From JAHRAH01 sp051009015 (GTDB lineage Bacteria; Pseudomonadota; Gammaproteobacteria; Tethybacterales; Persebacteraceae), in assembly GCA_051009015.1 (NCBI GenBank), contig JBPCWZ010000193.1:1-29284 (forward strand): DNA of 29,284 bases. The letters run 5' to 3'. This document shows, piece by piece, positions 1-6,791 of the stretch (its first letter is position 1; the number at the start of each line of letters is the position of its first letter). The position numbers and the translations under genes are program-made. Under the pieces are notes generated by a model. The model ran no database searches, was not told the origin of the DNA, and saw only the letters and a program-made list of their open reading frames with translations.

Positions 1-1
1 T

Positions 2-1600
2 TGCCGAAGGTGCGCCGAGTGTTATGGTTGTTGTGACGAATGTCGTTATTCTTGTGGTTGTGCTAACCGGCGCTATCGTCATCGTTGTGCTTATCGCCGC
101 CATCGTCATCGTCGTGCTAACCGGCTCCGCTACCGTCGTCATGCTAACCGGCGCTATCGTTGAGGTTGTGCGGTTTGTTAGCGTTGTTGTTGTCCGCGCT
201 TGCTCTCGCTGGCTGCCTTGCACGATGGTTATCGTCCAAGGTCTTACCTGGTCTAAGTGAGTGTTGTCCCAAAGTGAAGTATTACCAATATTGCCGGCTT
301 GACTTGCACTTATGACAAGGAAACGGCAGGCGGTGAGGGGGGCGTCGCAGACGCTTCTTCCGCCGCTTTCGGTAAACATATTCCTCATTATCGTGAGCGC
401 ATGCGGGGGGGAGGAAGCAATAAAGGCGGGCGACACAGTTACAAGAGAGTCGTGCCTTGTTGATACGAGGAGATAAGTACCAAAAGCAATGCGTGGTAGT
501 TCAGTCGTGGCTCGCACAGACATCACAACGTCGTCCGGTATGTCGGTGAAAGTCGTCATTACCGTCGGCATCTCCGGAATCGTCGTTGCCGTCGTCACCG
601 GCAGCATCGTCACTGCCGTCGTCACTGCCGCAACCGTCACTGCCGTCGTCATCTCCGGAACCGTCACCGCAGTCGTCATTATGCCCACTATGCTAACCTG
701 CTCAATAATGCTGCCTACCCGCGCCGCAACCGTCGCTATTCTTTGGGAATGTTCGCGGGATATCGGGGCAAATAAGTCGGGGGGGATTGCCGCTCCCGCA
801 GGGAGGCGGGATGATGCGGTATTTTGCGGCTCGCCTACCGTCCAAACATAGGCGATATCGCCGCCAAACTGCTCGCCGCCATCGTCGTAAAAAAGATTCA
901 GTTGCAAAGCCGGAGTCGGATGCCATTGCATTCCGTAGCGAAAACCTTTGTCTTTCGCGGTAGTGTCCTCGCCTTCAAAATGATAATAATCCACCGCTCC
1001 TTTCAGTGCCTGAAAGTTCGGCGCGTTTAGCCGCAGTTTGCCGTCGTAGCCCTGCCGCGAAAAGGCGTCAAGGGTGAGATTTACCCTTTTGTTGCCTGTT
1101 ATGGGAATGTAGTAGTTTGCCGCGAAAGAAACAATGTCGTTTTGCACTTCCGCGCCGATGGAATAGCGGACAAAATCGCCGTGTTCGTGCTTTTCGTAAT
1201 CGGCGAAAACATTGCCGCCGAAAAGCGCATTGCCGTTTGTCTGGCGGTAGAAAAGCCCGGCATTTGCCCCGGCGCTGTCTTCTTGCGCTTTGTATCCCCG
1301 CAGTTGCCAGCCGAAAGCATGGCTGTCGCTGTTGGCAAAACTGCCGATGAGGTTTATGCCGATATTGCCTTTTCTGCCGCCAATTGTGCTTTGGAAGTCA
1401 ATGTTTACCCTGCGCACGGCGGCGAAGTTGTCGCCAATCGCCTGTTCCGCTTCTGTCGCCAGCGTGGTGTCAATCGCCGCCCAAAGGCGCGCCTGTTGTT
1501 GTTTGCGGAAGTCGGCAAAGCCGCCGCCGCCCTCCGCCGCGCCGTTTTGCACAACAAAGCCCGCCAAAGCGGCAAGCACTATCAGAATCGTCTTTTTCAT
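2..1600 (-). CDS. Inverse autotransporter (intimin/invasin-like) adhesin, 3' end outside window
   Basis: An ATG at 1600 opens a frame of 533 codons without a stop down to base 2, so the gene is cut by the window edge. Residues 1-22 form a signal peptide (MKKTILIVLAALAG start). Residues about 65-255 align by eye with the intimin/invasin inverse-autotransporter barrel: FGGNVFADYE (127-136), RYSIGAEV then FAANYY (145-164), the QGYD turn (183-186), a YYHFEGE strand, YGMQWHPTP (222-230), and SREHSQRI (281-288) at the place where the family has its barrel-to-passenger linker. Family members insert the barrel in the outer membrane and export the C-terminal passenger. The passenger seen here is Thr/Val/Met-rich with two blocks of 9-residue repeats (308-352 and 484-528) and not the usual Ig-like domains. 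Confident for the barrel, less so for the passenger, whose end is not visible. Confidence 0.82.
   Translation of the reverse strand, partial: MKKTILIVLAALAGFVVQNGAAEGGGGFADFRKQQQARLWAAIDTTLATEAEQAIGDNFAAVRRVNIDFQSTIGGRKGNIGINLIGSFANSDSHAFGWQLRGYKAQEDSAGANAGLFYRQTNGNALFGGNVFADYEKHEHGDFVRYSIGAEVQNDIVSFAANYYIPITGNKRVNLTLDAFSRQGYDGKLRLNAPNFQALKGAVDYYHFEGEDTTAKDKGFRYGMQWHPTPALQLNLFYDDGGEQFGGDIAYVWTVGEPQNTASSRLPAGAAIPPDLFAPISREHSQRIATVAARVGSIIEQVSIVGIMTTAVTVPEMTTAVTVAAVTTAVTMLPVTTATTIPEMPTVMTTFTDIPDDVVMSVRATTELPRIAFGTYLLVSTRHDSLVTVSPAFIASSPPHALTIMRNMFTESGGRSVCDAPLTACRFLVISASQAGNIGNTSLWDNTHLDQVRPWTITIVQGSQREQARTTTTLTNRTTSTIAPVSMTTVAEPVSTTMTMAAISTTMTIAPVSTTTRITTFVTTTITLGAPSA
16..150 (-). repeat. 27-bp tandem repeats in the adhesin passenger, block 2
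   Basis: Residues 484-528 of the adhesin again have a 9-residue period: Ser falls at 486, 495, 504 and 513 in units such as PVSMTTVAE, PVSTTMTMA, AISTTMTIA and PVSTTTRIT. On the plus strand the recurring string is gctaaccgg, at 62, 117 and 143. The block is close to the window edge, so its true length is unknown. Confidence 0.7.
479..679 (-). repeat. 27-bp tandem repeats in the adhesin passenger, block 1
   Basis: In the adhesin frame, residues 308-352 repeat with a 9-residue period: MTTAVTVPE, MTTAVTVAA, VTTAVTMLP, VTTATTIPE and a decayed fifth copy. The region 545-677 corresponds to this block; the flank towards 479 is unique Thr-rich sequence. At DNA level the plus strand shows iterated gtcgtcactgccg units. 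The opposite register of the same repeats reads Asp/Gly/Ser but is bounded by stops, so the Thr register is the open one. Confidence 0.7.
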
Positions 1601-1647
1601 TGGAAAATCCTCAGTTTCGTCAATTGCGGCTTTTGCCGCATGGCGAT

Positions 1648-1653
1648 ATTATA
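1648..1653 (-). promoter_or_regulatory. Probable -10 box of the adhesin gene
   Basis: The minus strand reads TATAAT here, 47 nt before the ATG at 1600, giving an expected leader of about 40 nt. No good -35 hexamer is visible at the usual distance. Confidence 0.45.
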
Positions 1654-1694
1654 ACACAACCGGCGGCGGAATTGATGATATTCGGCAAAAGGAG

Positions 1695-1714
1695 ATTCCC
1701 GCTTGCGCGGGAAT
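1695..1714. repeat. dRS3-like palindrome, copy 1
   Basis: ATTCCCGCTTGCGCGGGAAT fits the pattern ATTCCC-N8-GGGAAT known as the dRS3 repeat in Neisseria and resembles dispersed palindromes in other proteobacteria. The flanks GAG (before) and GAC (after) are shared with copy 2 at 17347-17366, so 26 bases are identical between two sites about 15.6 kb apart. Confidence 0.7.
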
Positions 1715-1778
1715 GACAAGGGGGGCGGGAATGACGGGGGGCGGGAATGACGAAGGGGGGCGGGGGGATGACGGGGGG
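1709..1778 (+). repeat. G-rich tandem array derived from the dRS3-like right arm
   Basis: The string GGGAATGAC occurs at 1709, 1727 and 1743 and as GGGGATGAC at 1764, separated by runs of five or six G. The unit seems to be the right arm of the adjacent palindrome, repeated at 16-21 base spacing. Four closely spaced G-runs could form a G-quadruplex on the plus strand. It lies between the divergent adhesin and oxidoreductase genes. Confidence 0.6.
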
Positions 1779-1796
1779 TTTTTTGCGGGCGGGCGA

Positions 1797-1802
1797 TATA
1801 AT
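1797..1802 (+). promoter_or_regulatory. -10 box of the inositol-dehydrogenase-like gene
   Basis: A perfect TATAAT ends 10 nt before the ATG at 1813. Transcription would begin about 4 nt before the start codon, so the mRNA is probably leaderless or nearly so, and no Shine-Dalgarno is present. The -35 region is obscured by the G-rich array. Confidence 0.55.
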
Positions 1803-1812
1803 ATGCCGCATT

Positions 1813-2838
1813 ATGGCTTTGACGGCGGAAGACGGGGTTATTCATATCGCCCTCATCGGGGCGGGGCGCATCGGCAAAATGCATGCGGATTGTTTGCGCG
1901 CCCATCCGCGCTTTTATCTCGCCGCCGTTTGCGACCGGGATTTGCAACTCGCCAATGATGCCGCCGCCGAAAGCATCGGCGATATCGCCGTTGCTGATAA
2001 TGCCGATGACATCCTCGCCGATGACAACATTACCGCGCTGCTTGTCGCATCGCCAAATGACAGCCATTGCGATTATATTGAACGCGCCACCGGCAAGGCG
2101 GTGCTGTGTGAAAAGCCGGTCGCCGAAAGCGCGGCGCGGGCAAAACAATGCGCCAATGTCATCGCCGCCAAAAAAGAACCGGTGCAAATCGGCTTTAACC
2201 GCCGACACGACCCGGGACATTCGCAACTGCAAAAACAGGTAATGAACGGCGATATCGGCAAACTGGAAAAACTGATTATTACCAGCCGCGACCCGGGATT
2301 GCCGGACGAAAAGATACTTCGCAACAGCGGCGGGTTGTTTGCCGATATGATGATTCACGATTTTGATATGGCGCGGTTTGTGCTTGCCGAAGAGCCGGTT
2401 TGGGTTTTTGCCGCCGGTGCCGCGCTGACTTCGCCTTTGGTCGCGGATATCGGCGACATAGATACGGCGATGGTTGTTTTGCAAACGGCATCCGGTGTTT
2501 TGTGCACCATCAACTGCTCGCGCCGCGCCGCTTATGGCTATGACCAGCGTGTTGAAGCATTCGGCGGCGAAGGAATGCTGATATCCGAAAACCGCACGGC
2601 GACCAATGTGCAAATGCACACGGCAAAAGCGACAAGCGCAAAAGAGCCGCTTTTGCACTTTTTTATTGACCGCTATGAAGATTCTTACCGGCGGCAGTTG
2701 GATGCCTTTGCCGATGCCATCGCCGGCAAACACCCTCCAATGCCGACTCTGGAAGACGGGCGGCGGGCGCAAACACTCGCCGAAGCGGCAGCCCTGTCTA
2801 TGCGCGAAAAACGCCCGATTGCCGTTGATGCGGGATGA
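1813..2838 (+). CDS. Inositol 2-dehydrogenase-like oxidoreductase (Gfo/Idh/MocA family)
   Basis: A 341-residue NAD(P)-dependent sugar or polyol dehydrogenase. The N-terminal Rossmann fold shows GAGRIG (16-21). CEKPVAE carries the family EKP motif (100-102) with its catalytic Lys. FADMMIHDFDM (176-186) gives the Asp-x3-His pair (D178, H182) that IolG-type enzymes use on the substrate. The SRDPG and GGLFADM surroundings are close to IolG, but the substrate cannot be fixed from sequence. The open frame reaches back to 1747 through G-rich repeat sequence; I chose the ATG at 1813 because it sits just after a TATAAT box and directly before the conserved fold. It converges on the beta-hydroxyacid dehydrogenase at 2884. 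Together with the PhyH, TRAP and hydroxyacid dehydrogenase genes nearby it suggests uptake and oxidation of sugar acids or polyols. Confidence 0.88.
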   Translation: MALTAEDGVIHIALIGAGRIGKMHADCLRAHPRFYLAAVCDRDLQLANDAAAESIGDIAVADNADDILADDNITALLVASPNDSHCDYIERATGKAVLCEKPVAESAARAKQCANVIAAKKEPVQIGFNRRHDPGHSQLQKQVMNGDIGKLEKLIITSRDPGLPDEKILRNSGGLFADMMIHDFDMARFVLAEEPVWVFAAGAALTSPLVADIGDIDTAMVVLQTASGVLCTINCSRRAAYGYDQRVEAFGGEGMLISENRTATNVQMHTAKATSAKEPLLHFFIDRYEDSYRRQLDAFADAIAGKHPPMPTLEDGRRAQTLAEAAALSMREKRPIAVDAG

Positions 2839-2857
2839 AAAACGGGCGGCGGGATAA

Positions 2858-2879
2858 CGCCAATGTCAAAAGATTGGCG
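2858..2879. terminator. Hairpin between convergent genes
   Basis: CGCCAAT (2858-2864) pairs with ATTGGCG (2873-2879) around an 8-base loop in the 45-base gap between two convergent stop codons. There is no U-run on either strand, so it is at best a weak bidirectional terminator. Confidence 0.35.
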
Positions 2880-2883
2880 CCGG

Positions 2884-3801
2884 TTATTCTTTCATCGTCC
2901 CGCCATTCAGTTGGCGGACAAAGCGGGTTAGCGCCGGGACATAATCTTCGCCGCAACCTGCCGCTGCCGCCAGTTTGTAAAGTTGGCGGACGCCGTCCGA
3001 TACTATTGTGCCGTGCCCGAGGTCGTCGGAAAAACGGATGTAATAATCCATATCCTTGGCGCAGTTGGCAATGGCAAACTTGTGGCTTTCGGCATCGCCG
3101 TTTAGCGGGAATTTGCTGAAGTTGCGAAAGTTCGGGCAGTCGTTGCCGCCGCCCGCCACAACCATTTCGTGCATGACTTTGGGGTCGTTGCCCGATGCTA
3201 TGCAGGCGGAATATGCCTCCGCCCAGATGGCGGCATAACCTGTCGCGAGGAAGTTGTTGAGCAATTTAAGTTCATGCCCTCTGCCGATGGCTTCGCCGAC
3301 ATGCATGACAAGTTCGGAATACGATTCCAATACCGGGCTTATGCGCGCAAGCAGGGGTTTTTCCGCCGCGGTAATGCTTATCAGCGTGCCCGCTTCCGCC
3401 GCCGCCGGTGTGCGGCTGAGCGGAGAATCGCAAAACAAAATGCCTTTGGCGCGCAGTTTTTTGTTTATCATTCGCGTGGATGCCGGCGCCGAAGTGCCGG
3501 TATCCACAACTACCATTCCCTCCCTGCCGTTGGCGGCAATGCCGTCTTCGCCGAGCACAATGGCTTCCACTTGCGGCGAGGAACTCACGCACAAAAAAAT
3601 GATGTCGGATTCGGCGGCGAGTTGTGCCAGCGTTTTGACTTCGCTTGCCCCGCGCGATACCAAATCTTCTATGGGCGCGCGGTTTTTGTTGGCGATGACG
3701 GCAAGCGGATAGCCGTTTTTGCCGATATTCATCGCCATTCCATGCCCCATCAAGCCCGCGCCGATGAAACCGATTCTTTCGTTTGTCTTTTCGTTTTGCA
3801 T
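2884..3801 (-). CDS. Beta-hydroxyacid dehydrogenase (3-hydroxyisobutyrate dehydrogenase family)
   Basis: A 305-residue NAD(P)-dependent dehydrogenase of the 3-hydroxyisobutyrate / tartronate semialdehyde reductase family. The Rossmann motif GFIGAGLMG is at 11-19. The substrate-binding loop usually written DAPVSGG is here DSPLSRTPAAAEAGTL (125-140), a clear variant likely to change substrate choice. The catalytic Lys is K179 in HELKLLNNFL, followed by the conserved Asn-Asn. Length is normal for the family. The ATG at 3801 is preceded by AGGAG (3811-3815). It is divergent from the dioxygenase gene and convergent with the Gfo/Idh gene. Family assignment is firm; the substrate is unknown. Confidence 0.88.
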   Translation of the reverse strand: MQNEKTNERIGFIGAGLMGHGMAMNIGKNGYPLAVIANKNRAPIEDLVSRGASEVKTLAQLAAESDIIFLCVSSSPQVEAIVLGEDGIAANGREGMVVVDTGTSAPASTRMINKKLRAKGILFCDSPLSRTPAAAEAGTLISITAAEKPLLARISPVLESYSELVMHVGEAIGRGHELKLLNNFLATGYAAIWAEAYSACIASGNDPKVMHEMVVAGGGNDCPNFRNFSKFPLNGDAESHKFAIANCAKDMDYYIRFSDDLGHGTIVSDGVRQLYKLAAAAGCGEDYVPALTRFVRQLNGGTMKE

Positions 3802-3829
3802 TGTGTTTTACTCCTGCGTTGTGTTTTGC

Positions 3830-3835
3830 ATTATC
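3830..3835 (-). promoter_or_regulatory. Possible -10 box of the beta-hydroxyacid dehydrogenase gene
   Basis: GATAAT on the minus strand, about 22 nt upstream of a Shine-Dalgarno-bearing leader. A TTGATA at 3855-3860 is a possible -35 box but the spacer is 19 nt, longer than usual. Confidence 0.35.
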
Positions 3836-3844
3836 GCATCAATC

Positions 3845-3958
3845 CGCCCGATAATATCAACTTCGCCGCCGGTTTTTGCCGATTCTATGACGGCAAGGGC
3901 AAAAAGCCCCGCCGAAGCCGCCTTGTCTGTGCGCGAGCAAAAACCGATTGCAGTCTAA
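3845..3958 (+). pseudogene. Remnant of the 3' end of a second Gfo/Idh/MocA oxidoreductase gene
   Basis: The plus-strand frame ending at the TAA at 3956-3958 finishes with AEAALSVREQKPIAV. The intact gene at 1813-2838 ends AEAAALSMREKRPIAVDAG, and both are preceded by a Pro-Pro and a similar spacer, as in the usual last helix of this family. No start, Rossmann fold or catalytic motif exists upstream: the neighbouring sequence is the divergent dehydrogenase and its promoter. A U-tailed terminator follows directly (3962-3992). I infer a deleted paralogue or the tail of a locally duplicated gene. Confidence 0.65.
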
Positions 3959-3961
3959 TAG

Positions 3962-3992
3962 CCGCTTGTTCTTTCGCCAAAGCGGTTTTTTT
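3962..3992 (+). terminator. Rho-independent terminator after the Gfo/Idh remnant
   Basis: CCGCTT (3962-3967) pairs with AAGCGG (3980-3985) and is followed by seven T (3986-3992). It begins four bases after the remnant's stop codon, so it was probably the terminator of the lost gene. Confidence 0.65.
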
Positions 3993-4042
3993 GGGGCGGG
4001 TTGTTTTTTTCGCCGAAAAGATGCACTTTGGCGATAATGTGG

Positions 4043-4048
4043 TATATT
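4043..4048 (+). promoter_or_regulatory. Possible -10 box of the PhyH-family gene
   Basis: TATATT ends 12 nt before the ATG at 4061, with no Shine-Dalgarno between. This matches the short-leader pattern of neighbouring genes. Confidence 0.4.
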
Positions 4049-4060
4049 TGATTGGGTCAA

Positions 4061-5095
4061 ATGTTAACCGATTCTCAATTGCAGGAGTTTGACCGCGATG
4101 GTTGCCTTGTCGTGCGCGGGGTGCTGGACGATGAAGCGCTGGGCAACCTGCGCGCCGAGTTTGCCGCGCGTGCCGATGATATTTTGCGCCGCGCCGAAGC
4201 CGCCGGAAAGATGCCCCGCAAAACCGGCGGCGATATCTCCGAGCGGTTGTCGCGGCTCATTTGCGCCGCGCCGGGGCTTTATCAGCATTTGGATATTTCG
4301 CTGCCGATGGATGATCATTTGTCGGCGCGCATACCGGCGTGGCGCGAAATATTCGGCGACGACTGGCGCGAAGAAGCGGGCGTTTTTGCCGGAGAGTCCG
4401 TCCATGCGCTTTTGACCCATCCCAAACTTGCCGCCATTGCCCGGCAATTGACCGGCGATAACCCCGTTGCCAGCCCTGTGCAGCATATTCGCGTCAAGCC
4501 GCCGCAACACTTGCTGCCGCAAGATTCCGTCAATGACGCCACTTACGCCCGCACATTGTGGCATCAGGACGAGGCGGTTGTGCACGAAGGCGCGCGCGGT
4601 GCCAATATTTTGACGGTGTGGGCGGCGGTCAGCGATGCTACTTTGGAAAACGGCTGCCTGATATGCGCCCCCGGCAGTCATCTGGAAAAAGACGACCCGC
4701 GCCGCGCCGATTTCGGGCTGAAAACACACTGCCCGGGACGGAAGTTTGTCGGCGATATTTATATTCCGGAAGAACTTATCCCCGAAGAATCGCGCCGCCC
4801 TCTGCAAGCGAAGGCGGGCGACATTGTGTTGCTGCATCGGCGCACGGCGCACGGTGCCGGGGGAAACATGTCCGACAGCATCCGGTGGAGTTTTGATTTG
4901 CGCTTTCAGCAAGCCGATACGCCGACCGGGCGCGAATGCTTTCCCGCATTCCCGCTTTCGCAAACCGGCAAAGCCGGGGCGCAACGATACCGCCGCCAAT
5001 GGCTGGACGCCCGCGATGCCATTTTGTGCGATGATATCCGCCCGTCTTTCAACACCCGCTGGAACAAATATAGTTCGGCGCCGCTTTGCGCATAA
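4061..5095 (+). CDS. Phytanoyl-CoA dioxygenase family (PhyH) Fe(II)/2-oxoglutarate oxygenase
   Basis: A 344-residue protein with the non-haem iron facial triad: H168 and D170 in LWHQDEAVV and the distal H264 in RRTAHGAGGN. R275 in SIRWSFDLRFQ is placed to bind the 2-oxoglutarate carboxylate. GCLICAPGSH (199-207 region) is the typical PhyH strand. Known family members hydroxylate varied small molecules; bacterial members are often found beside transporters and dehydrogenases, and the substrate cannot be read here. The open frame can be extended three codons to a TTG at 4052, but the ATG at 4061 directly precedes the usual start, LTDSQLQEFDRDGCLVV. It is followed after 43 nt by the TRAP transporter genes and is probably co-transcribed with them. 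Confidence 0.88.
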   Translation: MLTDSQLQEFDRDGCLVVRGVLDDEALGNLRAEFAARADDILRRAEAAGKMPRKTGGDISERLSRLICAAPGLYQHLDISLPMDDHLSARIPAWREIFGDDWREEAGVFAGESVHALLTHPKLAAIARQLTGDNPVASPVQHIRVKPPQHLLPQDSVNDATYARTLWHQDEAVVHEGARGANILTVWAAVSDATLENGCLICAPGSHLEKDDPRRADFGLKTHCPGRKFVGDIYIPEELIPEESRRPLQAKAGDIVLLHRRTAHGAGGNMSDSIRWSFDLRFQQADTPTGRECFPAFPLSQTGKAGAQRYRRQWLDARDAILCDDIRPSFNTRWNKYSSAPLCA

Positions 5096-5138
5096 ACCAA
5101 GCGCAAAGCCGCCACCAACAACAAAAAGGAGAAAAACC

Positions 5139-6152
5139 ATGAAAACCAAAACCATCATACGCGCCGCGGCTTTCGCTGTTGCGCTTTCGCTGTCGGCGGT
5201 GCCGCTGGCACAGGAGCATTCGCTTCGCATCCAAACCCACTGGCCGCCGGAAAGCGTCAGCGGGCAAAACGCGGGGCAGTTTGCCAAAGACCTGGAGGCA
5301 ATGTCCAACGGCCGCATCAAAGTGGAAATGTTCTTTTCCGCGGCGGTGGTCAAACCGGTGGAATCGTTCAGCGCCGTTCAGGACGGCATTTTGGATGTGG
5401 AAATGACCGGCGCATCCTATCAGGTCGGCAAAGACAAAGCGTTCCAGTTTATGGGCGATTTGCTCGGCGGCTACGGCACGCCGATGCAACAAACCGCATG
5501 GCTCAAATTTGGCGGCGGGCGCGCGCTTGCCGATGAGTTGTATCACTCCTACGGCATGCATTTGGTATGCTGGTGGTGGTCGGGACCCGAATCTCTGGTT
5601 TCCACGCGCCCTCTTCGCGGGCTGCAGGATGTCAAAGATTGGAAGTTTCGCGCGCCGCCGGGGCTGATAACGGATGTCTTTACCGAGTTCGGCGCAAAGC
5701 CGGTCGTGATGCCTTTCACCGAAGTGTATAACGCGCTCAACACCGGCATCGTTGAAGGCGCCGATGCGGCGTCATTGGCGGGCAATGTGGGGCTGGGGCT
5801 TTACGATGTCGCCAAGCACACCATCTATCCGGGCTTTCATTCCATGCCTGCCGACCATGTCGCCATCAACAAGGCAAAGTGGGATTCGCTGCCGCCGGAA
5901 TTGCAAGCCGTGATGACCGGCGCCTGCGACAAGTTGACCATCAACTCAACGCTGGACAGTTTTGTGAAAAACTACGAAGCGGCCGAGAACTTGAAGAAGC
6001 AAGGCGTTACGCTTTATGAGTGGTCGGAAGAAGACCGGAAGAAATACCGCGCCGTTGTCGCCAAACACTGGGACAACTATGCGGAAACGCCGATGGCAAA
6101 GAAACTCGTTGCCAGCCACAAGGCGTTTATGAAGAAGATCGGGCTGCTGTAA
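5139..6152 (+). CDS. dctP: TRAP transporter periplasmic substrate-binding protein (DctP family)
   Basis: A 337-residue exported binding protein. Residues 1-24 are a signal peptide (AFAVALSLSAVPLAQE). The mature part follows the DctP fold, with WKFRAPPG carrying the conserved Arg that salt-bridges the carboxylate of the ligand. LGLYDVAKHTIYPGFHS and the run of Trp before SGPESL resemble the TakP / FcbT1 branch that takes 2-oxo acids, lactate or aromatic acids, so a monocarboxylic acid is a reasonable guess. The ATG at 5139 has AAAGGAG (5125-5131) upstream; the frame is open further back but overlaps the PhyH gene. A terminator-like hairpin separates it from the membrane subunits, consistent with more binding protein than permease being made. 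Confidence 0.92.
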   Translation: MKTKTIIRAAAFAVALSLSAVPLAQEHSLRIQTHWPPESVSGQNAGQFAKDLEAMSNGRIKVEMFFSAAVVKPVESFSAVQDGILDVEMTGASYQVGKDKAFQFMGDLLGGYGTPMQQTAWLKFGGGRALADELYHSYGMHLVCWWWSGPESLVSTRPLRGLQDVKDWKFRAPPGLITDVFTEFGAKPVVMPFTEVYNALNTGIVEGADAASLAGNVGLGLYDVAKHTIYPGFHSMPADHVAINKAKWDSLPPELQAVMTGACDKLTINSTLDSFVKNYEAAENLKKQGVTLYEWSEEDRKKYRAVVAKHWDNYAETPMAKKLVASHKAFMKKIGLL

Positions 6153-6169
6153 GCCGGTTTGGCGATATT

Positions 6170-6209
6170 GACGCGCGGCGCATTTTTTGTGCGCCGCGCC
6201 GTCTTTTTA
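6170..6209 (+). terminator. Intra-operon terminator/attenuator between dctP and dctQ
   Basis: GCGCGGCGCA (6173-6182) pairs perfectly with TGCGCCGCGC (6190-6199) around a loop of T and G. The stem extends to GAC/GTC across one bulged C and is followed by TTTTT at 6204-6208. It lies after the dctP stop and just before the dctQ start, so it should trim most transcripts after dctP. Confidence 0.75.
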
Positions 6210-6222
6210 TGATTTTTGGCGG

Positions 6223-6789
6223 ATGCGGTTTTCGGCCATAAGAAAGATTGCCGCAAAGTTTTGCGCTTTTTGCGATCGCGCCTCGCTTGTGATAAGCCAC
6301 ATTACGATGTGGCTGACGGCGGTTATCGTTGCGACGATGATGTGCGAGGTTGTGCTGCGCTATGTTTTTAACAGCCCGACATTGTGGGCGAACGAGTTGT
6401 CGCTTTGGCTGGCGGGGATTTTGTATCTTTTCGCCGGGCTTTACGCGATGCGCGAGCACGCGCACATCCGCGTTACGGTTGTTTATGACTCGCTGCCGCG
6501 AAAAGTGCAGCGCGTATTGGATGTCATCGGGACGCTTGTTGTTGTCGCCTTTGCCATCGCCCTCGTTGCCGGGGCATGGACGGCGGTTTATAACACCGTC
6601 GCCCGCTGGGAAACATCCGGCACCAAATGGGACCCGCCCATTCCGTCGACGGTCAAACCGCTGATATTGATAGTTACCGCGCTCATCGCGGTGCAGGCGG
6701 TCAGCAACTTAATCGCGGATTTCAACAAAGACAAACCCGGCCCGCCGGAAGATAACGGCGAAGACGACGGGCATCACGGCGCGGATTGA
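6223..6789 (+). CDS. dctQ: TRAP transporter small permease subunit (DctQ)
   Basis: A 188-residue inner-membrane protein with four hydrophobic helices, starting at about residues 17, 57, 98 and 146. LWANELSLWLAG is the conserved region of DctQ, and REHAHIRV the usual loop before helix 3. It pairs with DctM to form the sodium-driven permease fed by the upstream binding protein. The C-terminus is a charged tail rich in Pro, Asp, Glu and His. The frame is open to a TTG at 6187, which lies inside the terminator hairpin; I prefer the ATG at 6223. The Shine-Dalgarno is poor. Only two bases separate its stop from dctM. Confidence 0.88.
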   Translation: MRFSAIRKIAAKFCAFCDRASLVISHITMWLTAVIVATMMCEVVLRYVFNSPTLWANELSLWLAGILYLFAGLYAMREHAHIRVTVVYDSLPRKVQRVLDVIGTLVVVAFAIALVAGAWTAVYNTVARWETSGTKWDPPIPSTVKPLILIVTALIAVQAVSNLIADFNKDKPGPPEDNGEDDGHHGAD

Positions 6790-6791
6790 CG

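Noticed and set aside
1..680. CRISPR array in the repeat-rich left end
   Set aside because: The repeats are short, degenerate, adjacent and in coding frame; no constant repeat alternates with unique spacers.
510..690. Asp/Gly/Ser-rich (DDGSDG-like) frame suggesting RTX-type calcium-binding repeats
   Set aside because: This register on the minus strand is bounded by close stop codons, while the Thr-rich register is open for 533 codons with the barrel. Kept only as a hint of past frame change.
1597..2772. 391-codon minus-strand frame opposite the Gfo/Idh gene
   Set aside because: Shadow of the real plus-strand gene; no domain, and the composition is that of antisense GC-rich coding DNA.
4746..5138. 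Upstream extension of dctP into the PhyH gene
   Set aside because: The signal peptide begins at 5139 with a good Shine-Dalgarno; the extension is a shadow frame of PhyH.
4064..5353. 429-codon minus-strand frame opposite the PhyH and dctP genes
   Set aside because: Crosses two clear genes on the other strand and has no recognisable motif.
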